From Ciona savignyi (lineage: Eukaryota; Chordata; Ascidiacea; Phlebobranchia; Cionidae): a stretch of 64,000 nt of DNA. Position 1 is the first letter of the stretch. Each line of letters begins with the position of its first letter. Location of the stretch: the NCBI GenBank assembly GCA_000149265.1, contig CH003393.1, positions 411,513-475,512 of the forward strand, given 5' to 3'. The notes under the pieces are model-generated. The model made no database searches. It was not told the origin of the DNA and worked only from the letters and a program-made list of their open reading frames with translations. Both the position numbers and the translations under genes were made by a program. Positions 35,316 to 44,900 of the stretch are shown piece after piece.

Positions 35316-37343
35316 GTTGACGTCTCGATACCAAGTTACCCGTTCCAGGAGCCGAATTACTGTGTTAAGCTGGCTATTCACCATCAAGTTGTTGCTTTCT
35401 ATTCCGACCATGTTTTGCACTGTAATTCGGCTTCGTTTTGCAACGAGCTTTGCGATTTTGTGTGCGGGGGACAAAACAACTTCAACAACTGCAATTCGGT
35501 CGGTATTGGGGACAAAAATGGCGAAAATTCGAATCCGTTTGAGGAAATGGAGAATGAAGAATTCGTTAATATCGACGTTAGCCACCAGAGTGTGTGGTTT
35601 TGCAGAGAGTGCCCTCCTAACTGGTTCGTATTATTTTAAACATTTTTCTTTTTTAAGAATCTGTCATTTCGACAAAATATTATAACAAAAATGAACATAA
35701 AACATGTCAACATATTGAAAACCATTCCTTTTTATTAATTAATTAATGAAATGTATAAAGATATATCTGTTCTATATACTTTAATTTGCATTTTATGATC
35801 AAAGCAGCTAACCAACATTAGGATATAGGCGTTATCTGTTTAATCAGTACAAAGTTTTGCGAAATGTCAAATCGAAAAAAAAACTTTATTTTATTATATT
35901 TGACTATTTTTTAACCTTAGTCTTAAATTGTATTCGTTAGATATGTATTGCCAAAATAATTGTATCAACTGCTTAGAGGCCTAATTTGCATATATAAAAA
36001 CTTTATATACAGGCCTACAACACTTACTGGCAAATATCATACTTTTTTATTAGATACAGGTCTATCATGTAAAGTAATAAGATAATCTATTATTTTAATA
36101 CGCAGTGTAAGTGTTCTTAAGTTGTATGAGAAGATCAGTTGTAAAAAGTTAATAGGATATAAAAGGCAGTCAGTTTTAGCCGTTGCCTAAAGCGACTGCT
36201 TGGCGTTGTCTTGGCCCTTAACTTAATGATTAGTGAAATGTCTCAATGTTAATTACCACACTGCAATAACTTCGATAACCTGAGTCCTGACTAATGATAG
36301 GGTAGGCTATTCAGGTCTTATTTTCATGGATGAAAAAATGCGGAAAATTACGGATTATTGGTCCATGAGATATGCTTGTGCGAACCACTGGTTTCAATAG
36401 CTTGATTTTAAATTTGTGCAAGTTTGTTTGCATTTTTAGATGCTTACAACCTGGATTAAATTGTATTGTGTTCTAATATATCCAATTATTACCTGCAGCG
36501 GATAAAACACGCACTATTTTAGTTCAATTTTATGCATACAGCATAGTTAGGCCATATAATCATTTTCGGAGAATGTATTATTACAACAATAAAGGTATCA
36601 CAACATGGGTTTGAATATTATTTTAAAGTTTCCTTTAAACTTGTCTAAAACTGTTTTTTTCCTAAATCACCCACTGTTATGCACACTTAGGCCATGAAAT
36701 CAATTATTTTGGATGAATTTATAAATTTAAGATCGAAACCATAAGACCACGTTCTTGAAATCCATTCTAAAGTCGCAATCAACCAATTATTACTTCCAGC
36801 GCCAAATCGATTGTGGCTTCTTCTACAATCCCCGTTATTCACTCTGAATCAGCCACTGAAACAGAGTGTAGTGGCCCGTCAACCGAAATCTGTTTTCGCT
36901 GGCACAAAGACCTTGAACGAAGCTTTGACGCGCTTAAGAACCAGGACCTTTTGTGGATCCGTAGAAAACCTGCATCTCCAAAAAAGGCACCGGAAAGAAA
37001 AAGGTCGCCAAAGCGTGCACCACAGAGAGACAAAATCGTTGAATCCAAAGATTTTGCATTAAACAGTGACTTAAATAAGCAAAGCGAAATCTTGAAATTA
37101 ATTTCTAAAAGCACTAACCCTTTTGAGTGTAAGAGTAATACTCAAATTTGTAAAACAAAACAACCAACGAAAATATCAAGAGACAATATTTTGAAAACAA
37201 AATCATCAAAAAATGTCAGCTCATCCCAAAAAATTGTACCTTATTGGACTGACGGGTTTTTAAATAACAACGATTCTGTGAAAAGACGAATCAAATTTAA
37301 TGCACCGCCAGTGTTTTGTATAACTGCTGATATTGTGGCATAA
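35316..37343 (+). CDS. Unrecognised gene, last two coding exons (partial at 5' end)
   Basis: Exons 35316-35623 and 36800-37343 join in phase 2 (AAC TG then C) to give 283 residues ending at TAA. I do not recognise the family. The first exon is Cys/His-rich over its second half (HCNSASFCNELCDF, then VWFCRECPPNC), with an acidic Asn-rich insert between. The second begins AKSIVASS, has FRWHKDLERSFDALKNQDLLW, then a basic SPKK/RKRSPKRAP tail typical of nuclear or microtubule-binding proteins, and ends RRIKFNAPPVFCITADIVA. There is no usable in-frame ATG at the 5' edge of the first exon, and a ttttttacag acceptor precedes it. Upstream exons must therefore exist, and I could not identify them in 31.8-35.3 kb. 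The donor tg-gttcgt is non-ideal. Confidence 0.65.
36175..36310 (+). mobile_element. Degenerate SINE fragment between the two exons at 35-37 kb
   Basis: Weak match: accacactgcaataacttcg and nearby words follow the SINE order. Confidence 0.4.
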
Positions 37344-37424
37344 GTGTAACGATGGGTGTTGTATTTAGCCCACAACAGTTTACGCACTTTTAAGACATTT
37401 TATATGGATTTGTACAAAAACGGT

Positions 37425-37536
37425 GCCGATTTGGTACTAAATGTTTATAATGAAATATGTATAATAAACGGTACATGTATGCCGATTTGGTACTAAAAGT
37501 TTATAATGAAATATGTATAATAAACGGTACATGTAC
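37425..37536 (+). repeat. 56-bp tandem duplication carrying a poly(A) signal
   Basis: Two near-identical copies of gccgatttggtactaaa plus atgtataataaacggtac give two AATAAA hexamers about 80-170 bases past the stop at 37343. A partial third copy (cgccgatttggtcaataaag) is at about 37719. Confidence 0.8.
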
Positions 37537-38262
37537 GGTACAAAATGATTTGTGTTTCGTCAAACCGCTTTACGGGTTTAGGTTCATTTCCGGGTCGAAA
37601 CAGAATTACCCAGTAGTTAGTTTGGTCTTACCACATTTTCTTCGCTATCTATACAAATAGCGGGCCGCAAAATTAAATGAATTTGTGTCATCTCAACTAT
37701 ACTGGTAAATCACTGTTTCGCCGATTTGGTCAATAAAGTGTCGTTTACAAGAAGCTGACTAGTTACGGAACAAAACAAGAGACCGAAAGGTAAGAAACCT
37801 TATCATTTAAATTTGGTTAATCTAGAAATTGTTAACACCAAGCCTCTTAGTTCAACCTTTAGCCTTGCGAAACCCAACCATAAATATAAATGGTTTGTAG
37901 TACAGTAGCTTGCCAGGAGGAAACTTCTTAACCCTGCAATTGCGTTATAATTTCGACTTGAAAATTTAACCAACACAGTTCAGGCCGGATAGAACGGTGC
38001 AACGGTAGAAGTATTGCTGAAACCATTGAAGTAGACCAATGTCACTATATGTATACATATATATATTTGTGGTGTTCGGGTGCTTTTTAGTAATATTGGT
38101 GTTCTATCAGTCACTGTTAAAAAATATCGATATCTATGTGCTATTATTACGTAACAAACTGCGCATGAAGTCATAATCGTTCTGAGTTTTTAAAAACTAA
38201 AGTGTGCAGTTCGAGTGGTGAATTTGTTATTTTTAGTAAAAGTTTCTAGTTTTTAGTCGAAA

Positions 38263-39951
38263 ATGCACAGACATAGTGTGGCACAGGTGGCAAGGGAGCC
38301 CCAGTCATTAAAAGGCTCCACACACTCTTCATTTGCATTGGCGTCCCATTCACAAATATTCGGACAACATCCTGCAGCCATTGAAATCGGATCGTCGCCG
38401 TTTATAACAGTCAACTACGGAGGTATGGCGTGTAAACTGAGAAATTCTACTGTTTTTCCACATGCGTGCATTGGATGTAAATGCTTGGTGTTTTGGTATG
38501 AGGCAATCCGACGATTATTCTAATGACAACGACTATTTTTACGACACGGGATACAGAAGTATTCTACCTATTTTATGTTGTGTAAGTTGTAAAAAAAGTA
38601 AAATGACTTTAATTATACCGTACCTCCTGTCCTTAACCTAGATTCCTAGACCAAACAACGGCGAATAAGCTGTCAGCAAGCGTTTTTTATTTTTTTTTTC
38701 GGAATAGGTTTCGAACCGTTGATGGCCTCTTTACTAACTAAGAGCGTTTTTGTATAAAAATGTTAAATGTATCAGTCGCGTTTTCCATTCGGTCACTCGA
38801 AATTGCCGTGCTGCCGGCAAGCATTATTTAACCTACGGTAAACGGTTACGAATGTTTAATTTCTATCCTGGCTAGTGGGAAAATCCAAATTATTTTTACA
38901 CGATTAACGTGTGATTATACTATTCACGCCCACGGTCAGGTTGCCAAAGCTAATGCCCTTCGTTGCATATGATTGAGGTATTCCTACTATGTTAGTTTCA
39001 CCCATAAATCCACTGTGTTCAGACGACGTCGGTTAAGTTCTTTTCCTGAAGAAATAACTCACAAGCTATCCACTGCTTTCGGGTTTCTACTCCACCATCT
39101 TGCCGCTTTACACTTTAGTAATCTGACGAATGCCCTCTGTTAGAACACTTTTGGGCTTTTGCTATAAAAATAAAAAATAGCCAAGTATACCTTAATTTTT
39201 GCAACCTCTATAAATCACTTAATTGTTGTTACCTGATTACCGCGTCTGCATACAGTCAAAATATGGTAGGACCAAAACCCTTGCAAAAACCTTTGTAGTA
39301 CCATTTTTTGTAACCTCACGTCATTTAACTTTATCCCTTGTTTAAATCCCGGTAAGTGATTAAAATCTCCGCAGATGGGCACGCATTGGTCAACGTTGAT
39401 TGCGCAATACTTCATCTCTTTCTGCATTTGAGGTACGATTCAGTTTTAATTTAATACAACCGTAGTTAGCCTAACACACATTTTCCTTATTGTAACATAT
39501 TATGGATACGATATTTATGTCTTATTTCGTGAATGGGAAAACAAAAGGAGGCGCTGTGATCTTCAGGTTATCCACTTTCCGCCATCGGGTTACAGGGCCT
39601 ATTGCAATGGGATTTAAATGACTTTTCTTAACTTTGAGTTCAACCAACTAGGTTTAGGTAATGTGCGTTAAGTGCCTTGCCCAAGACCAGCCAGCGACTT
39701 TAACTGAGATATAAATGACCGAATGCGTGTTATTCATGTTTCAACCACTCCTAGCTACGTTGTCATATGTCGGAGATAATGCCTCCTCATCTAATACCTT
39801 TAGGGCACGTTACTTGGAAGACGGTTGGCAATTAGAAGAAGACGTCTTGCTTACCGGGCCCCCAGTTTTAGACAAACCGGTCTCACCGACCAAGGAAGAT
39901 AAAACGAAAAAAGACCACCACCCAAAGACGATAAAGCTCTTTAGTAAATGA
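38263..39951 (+). CDS. Unrecognised small protein gene, two exons, 118 residues
   Basis: Exon 38263-38422 starts with ATG and joins in phase 1 to 39755-39951, which ends in TGA. The protein begins MHRHSVAQVAREPQSLKG, has a Ser/Ala-rich middle, then YLEDGWQLEEDVLLTGPP, and ends in a Lys-rich tail (KTKKDHHPKTIKLFSK). There is no signal peptide or membrane segment, and I recognise no family. A T-rich acceptor (tttctagtttttag) stands about 10 bases before the ATG with no obvious upstream exon. This is compatible with spliced-leader trans-splicing, which is inferred. Degenerate SINE fragments fill the intron. Exon 1 can also splice in phase to the exon at 40248. Confidence 0.55.
38920..39110 (-). 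mobile_element. Degenerate SINE in the intron of the 38.3 kb gene
   Basis: It has cacgcccacggtcaggttgc, cgttgcatatgattgag and ccactgtgttcag in SINE order. Confidence 0.5.
39528..39695 (-). mobile_element. SINE fragment in the intron of the 38.3 kb gene
   Basis: gtgaatgggaaaac, catcgggttacagggcctat and taagtgccttgcccaag are present. It is truncated before the tRNA head. Confidence 0.7.
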
Positions 39952-40092
39952 CGTTCAAATTTTAAGTTTTTCGTTTTATTGGGTTAAGTTTTCGTTAGCC
40001 AGTACTACTGCTGGGTTTGCTTGTTATATGCTGACTCGCAAGCATAAACTGACTTTTAAGAAAGTCGTGTGTTTGGTCTACGATTATCGAAC

Positions 40093-40195
40093 GGTTTAGT
40101 GGCCGAATGGTTAACGCAACCGATTCATATACTGCTCCTTATATAAAAACGGTCTTGTTTACTAGTCCAACATGGGTTCGAAACATAGCCCGATA
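40093..40195 (+). mobile_element. tRNA-Ser/Leu-like SINE head, second family
   Basis: gtttagtggccgaatggtta acts as an A box and gggttcgaaac as a B box, about 75 bases apart with a long variable arm. Related fragments are at about 3569, 26285, 38772 and 42743 (the last three antisense). There is no convincing acceptor stem, so this is not called as a tRNA gene. Confidence 0.5.
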
Positions 40196-40247
40196 AATCT
40201 CTATAATTAAGTTGTTTTATAAAGAACAAGATTTTGTTGCAATTTAG

Positions 40248-41466
40248 AAATCAAAGGTACAATTCGCGCCCCCGAAACCCGTAACTTTACGCCTACACTC
40301 ACAGCGTGTTTTGATCTGATGGACGAAGCGCCGATGCCACTGGAGCTGTGCAACAAAGAGCCGATGGCGAAGGTTCGGAACTTCGTGTCGGACAGAGGAA
40401 CATACATGCTGTGTGTGGTGAAGCGTGAGTTGCTATGTTGTGTAGTGTCGACTGTTTACAACGTCTACGCGTTTGTTAGGTTATACCATATTGCAGTGTG
40501 TTGTATATTATAGACACGTTCCTTCAATTTAGTAGAACCCATTATTCCACTGGGTTCAGGCAATGTCCGTAAGGTGCCTTGCCCAAGGACACAACCGACC
40601 AGCTAGCGACCAGTATCGCATCTGCAACATTTCGATTAAAAAGTGACGCACTAAACCGCCAGACTAACCGGCCGTACTATGTTAGCTGTTACTGTACGTC
40701 CCTTCGACAGGTACGGAAACTGGTATTATAAAGGAGGCGCACCCGTTGCTTTTGAAAACGTCGATGGAGCTAAGACGTAAGATTCTTTTAGTTTTACCAC
40801 GTTGTCCTTATCCCATAAACCTGTATCGCGATGCACGAAATACTTTTGCATTGTGGACGTTGTAACGAGGGTAATTTCCTGCTACCATCGTTTACAGTCG
40901 AGTTACAGAAGCTATTGTAGTGTGTTGTGTATGGTGGAGATCTCTAGATTTTTATTTCAGCCTAATAAAACGTTTTTCAATAAACTTCATCTAATAACCT
41001 GGTCTCCGGACATAAAACCATCTTGCTATCACCGAGATTCGAATCTACAACCTGTCGGTGGGAAATGTTGGATATAAGCACTGGTAACTCACGGGTAATC
41101 ATCAGGTTCTCATGTCACCGGAGCTATTGCAGTGTGTTGTAAATAATGGAGACATCTTTAAGGAATTAAGCGTCTAGGCCCGAGAACACAACCGATTCAC
41201 TTGCAACCAGTTTAGACCCTAGAAGTAACTTTCCAATAAAGGTCGACCACACACTTAACCTAGCAACTTTTTTTTCAGGTCGTATCGATACCGTGTTACG
41301 CAGCTTGGAAAGATCGTCGAAACGTAAAGCGGGTCGCGTCAACGACCGATTGAATCCGGCCAAGACCATAATGGCGAACCGACGAGAAACCCGTAAAAGT
41401 TTTAGCGGCCCTTCGAACCGTACCTTCGCCAGCGTCGTTCGAGACCTCAATACGCAGTTGAAGTAG
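40248..41466 (+). CDS. Unrecognised basic protein gene, three exons
   Basis: Exons 40248-40424, 40711-40776 and 41279-41466 join in phase 1 at each junction and end at TAG. From the first in-frame ATG (40319, MDEAPMPLELCNKEPM) the product is 119 residues. The frame is open 5' of that to an acceptor (gcaatttag), so the first block is probably an internal exon beginning EIKGTIRAPETRNF. The last exon is strongly basic (RSSKRKAGR, MANRRETRKSF) and ends FASVVRDLNTQLK. I do not recognise it. Both introns contain antisense SINEs. It is convergent with CCT8, with 292 bases between the stop codons. Confidence 0.6.
40477..40675 (-). mobile_element. tRNA-derived SINE in intron of the 40.3 kb gene
   Basis: It is well conserved from attgcagtgtgttgtatatt through cttgcccaaggacacaaccg to the head ending gactaaccggccg. 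Confidence 0.85.
40862..41272 (-). mobile_element. Two diverged SINE copies in the last intron of the 40.3 kb gene
   Basis: Two SINE bodies follow one another in the same orientation (gagctattgcagtgtgttgt at about 41120; agaagctattgtagtgtg at about 40907). The second ends close to the T-run acceptor of the last exon. Confidence 0.65.
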
Positions 41467-41589
41467 CCGCCATTTTGCAAAACTGATCGTTTATTCACTT
41501 TTTAAGTTTCAAGTAACTCGTATTTAATGAATTTTTTCCGAGTAGAGAAAAACATACGGCTAAAGGGTCGATACAAAACATGCGGACAC

Positions 41590-41757
41590 GTCATGCTACA
41601 ATGGAACAATTTGCATGACGTCACGACCAATGACGTCATCACACTTCACAACCTCACAGCTAAATGAAATCGCGAACTAAAAAAACGCCACAATCAAAAG
41701 ACGTCATCAAACCGTGACGTCACCGAAAAGTGACGTAATCATCGGATGACGTCATAA
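41590..41757. repeat. Cluster of TGACGTCA palindromes between convergent genes
   Basis: Four perfect octamers occur at 41616-41623, 41631-41638, 41715-41722 and 41747-41754, plus tgacgtaa and agacgtca variants, in about 140 bases. The cluster abuts the CCT8 stop codon. Confidence 0.85.
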
Positions 41758-41763
41758 TTTATT
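41758..41763 (-). terminator. AATAAA poly(A) signal overlapping the CCT8 stop
   Basis: On the CCT8 strand the stop TAA is inside GAATAAATT. If used, the 3' UTR would be only some 10-30 bases. Confidence 0.45.
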
Positions 41764-41986
41764 CGTCATCGTCTTTATCCCAATCACCACTCTGTTTAGG
41801 AGGTTTAGGTCCACCGGCCGCTTTGGCCATGATAATCTGGTCGACGCTGAGCACGGTAACAACGGCGTTTGTAGCCAGCCGTATCGCCCAGTGCTTGGTC
41901 AAGTACTGGTCCAGTATGCCGTCTTCCGCTGCGTCGATTACGTCACCAGTCTCGATGTCAACGCCTTTGTTCGCCCCGTTTTCTTC
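41759..41986 (-). CDS. CCT8: CCT8 final exon with poly(A) hexamer overlapping the stop
   Basis: This exon encodes the last 75 residues, starting EENGANKGVDIETG and including DQIIMAK and GGPKPP, and ending in an Asp-rich tail. On the transcript strand the stop codon lies inside AATAAA (41763-41758). Confidence 0.95.
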   Translation of the reverse strand, partial: EENGANKGVDIETGDVIDAAEDGILDQYLTKHWAIRLATNAVVTVLSVDQIIMAKAAGGPKPPKQSGDWDKDDDE

Positions 41987-44900
41987 CTGAATGTGTTGGG
42001 CGGTCAAGAGTTAGCGGGCGGGGAAGATAATTAATCCGAACTAACGTGATTTAGTAAACTAATAATTTTAAATCTGGAATAATTGCTCTTTGAGTATAAA
42101 AGCAAAAAAGCATTTTTCGTTCTAACAGGACCAAATAAAACTGAACGTTTGATGAAATAATTGTAATTTTTATTTAAACCATTTTCTCTTGAATGGACAC
42201 CATTTTAAATTTCTTATTTATTGAATGTTGAAACTGTGATGTTTAAAAATATGATACTTGTACCCAAAAGTAGCGATATATCTCTTAGTTTTCCCCTATA
42301 TAATCGACACAGCAATACTGACCTGATGTGCAGCGTACAGCTTTGAAACTACTTCTGTGGGATTCAGGCCGGCGTTTTCAGCGAGAGCACGCGGGACAGC
42401 TTCAAGCGCTTGGGCGAACTTCTTAATGGAGTATTGCTCCAAGCCAGGGCAGGACTCGCCGAACTTGGCAATCTGCTTCGCAAGTTCGATCTCGCAAGCA
42501 CCAGCTCCGGGTACCTGTCGCTGGTCCTATGAACAGACATTTTGTTTAAACGATTTCGGGGCTTGATTTATACGCTATTCCGAGCCAAAATCGCTAGGCA
42601 GGTATAATGCTGTTCTTTAAGCGTCCAAACAGCCGATTGTAGAATGTGTTACCTATTAAGGCATAACACTGATTCCAGACAACGTTTTTTTACCGTGCCA
42701 AGTGCCGAAGCCTTGATGGAATCGTCACCTGAACCGTTTTTTGTATAAGAGTCGCGTTAACCATTCGGCCACACGACCGTACATACAGACGATGTCGGAA
42801 TTCAATTTTAATCTCAGACAACACTCCGCAATAGCTAAGGTAACCCCACGGTGGGTGTGATGTAATCTGACGATTAAATATCAGTATTTTTATAATTGGG
42901 AGTAGATTTAAAATTTATATCTTATGTCCCCGTAAAAATACCCCGAAAGACCCTATATAATTAATTATGTCCCAAATGAATTTTTTTCTTGTGTCCTGTT
43001 AATTAAACAACAGAATTGATTCAGCAACTGTAAGAGGCAGATTTCAAGAGACCGGCATTTAGTTTAAGAATTATAGTACAAAGAATATACCAGGCTTCAT
43101 TTCAGGTTAATTTTCCTACCTGTACTTGGCTCGTTACCAAGATTTTTATACACAAATCAATATGTGTGTCGTGGCATAAATTATTCCCTCATATAAGCAT
43201 AACCAATTACCTATTTTATTAACCTACTCCAAAATAACGCAAGGCACAAATACGTTAAACCCCACAATTACACCAGTAAAAAATAAGAATTAGTTACCCT
43301 GGTTAAAACTTTGAAATTGTTCACTCCGTCGTCTACTGCCCTCTCGAGGTCGTCCAAAATATTTTCGGTGGACGCACGGAGCGCTAGAGTGTTGATCCTC
43401 GAGTCTTCTTTGGCGAGGTGTTCGAAAATAACGACGTTGCGATCGCCTATCTCGTCCTGACGGACGACGCTGCAGTGTCCCATTTCTTCAGGTGTGGGAG
43501 CTGTCTGAGAGGTTGAAAAGAGGAATTTTAGGTCAATGAATAAATAACGTGAATAGAGTGGTTGGTTTTAGTAAACAAATGCATTAAAATTTAAAATGAA
43601 CGCATAAGCTGTTTCATTTTGTGAATATCCCAACCCTTATCCTAAATAGGTAAATGGAACTTGATTTTTAGTAAAACGAAGCTGGAAACCTAAAGTAAAA
43701 AAATGTTTAGCAAAATGTAGGTGTGTTCTTCAGTTATTTACAATGGCTCCTGATAATTTAGTTGAAAATCAAGTTCCGAACCATGGGGGATTTAAAAATG
43801 GTAAGAATGACAGCAATTGAACCAAAATGGCAACTATGACCTTACTGAAATACTTCTTTAATATTGTTTTTGTTTTGTAAATGAACTCAACTCCTTAATA
43901 ATAACAGCAACACGATCTAATTATTGCAAATAACACTCAACCCTTTAAAAATAACATCTTACATCATTACTATCTAATTATTGCAAAAAACCCAAAGACA
44001 CTGTTTATATATTTAAATAACCCCATATCCCTTGAAAATTATGGTCGTTTGTAAAAAATCAATTTTTTTGCCGATTTAGCTAAATCGTTACCTTTTTTGG
44101 CCGATTTAAACAAATCGTCACCTTTTTGTGATGATTTTTTTTACAAACGGCGCCCCATAGAAAATATCTCAAACAATGTTTTATTATTGCAAATAAACCC
44201 TGAAGCACGACCGACTCACCATTCTTGGCAAAGCTGTAGCGTTGATGGTTTTGCAGAGCCGTCTGAGATCCCACTTTGAGTTGAGTCGAACAACCATTAG
44301 TTTGTGTTGGTTGGCAAAATGAAGGGCAAGGTCTGACACCTTCCCGCCGGACACGACAACGTTGACACCGGTGTCCACAATCGCTTTTACTTGCTGCACG
44401 GAAGTGGACGAATACTTAAGTGAAAAAATACTCGGAGATTTAGGGTTGGTTTTGGTAATTAGACTGATTACATTAGGAGGGAAGCCATATAGCAAGTGAG
44501 AAGTTGGTTAACGGTCTTTTAGGGTTTTTTCCTATGATGGTGTGACATTGTGAACCTGCCATTTATATGTGGATTCTCCCCATAGATTTTGATGGAATAT
44601 ATATATTGCTTCAACTCTATTGTGGCCCACATTTATGAAGTTCTTGGTGGGCCGGATTATTACATGAATAGTATTTAATATCTTAATTACAAGCAAAGGT
44701 TATCTAGTTACGGGTGTAGTAATACAGTCTGTGGGATGATCAAAATCCCTTCACAGGACGGACACAGCATGTGGGCCGTATGTTGCCTACACGCTACACA
44801 TGTACTAATATAATACAGTACACTCTATATACATAGACCTAGTGTGTATCCTCTACTAATAAAACAACTTACAGCAGACAGAAGGTCTTCTTCCCCGGTG

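Noticed and set aside
40093-40195. Functional tRNA gene
   Set aside because: A- and B-box-like words are present but no paired acceptor stem or credible anticodon arm was found; related fragments elsewhere indicate a SINE head.
41166-41498. 110-codon minus-strand ORF over the last exon of the 40.3 kb gene
   Set aside because: It is a shadow of the plus-strand exon, which has proper splice sites and phase.
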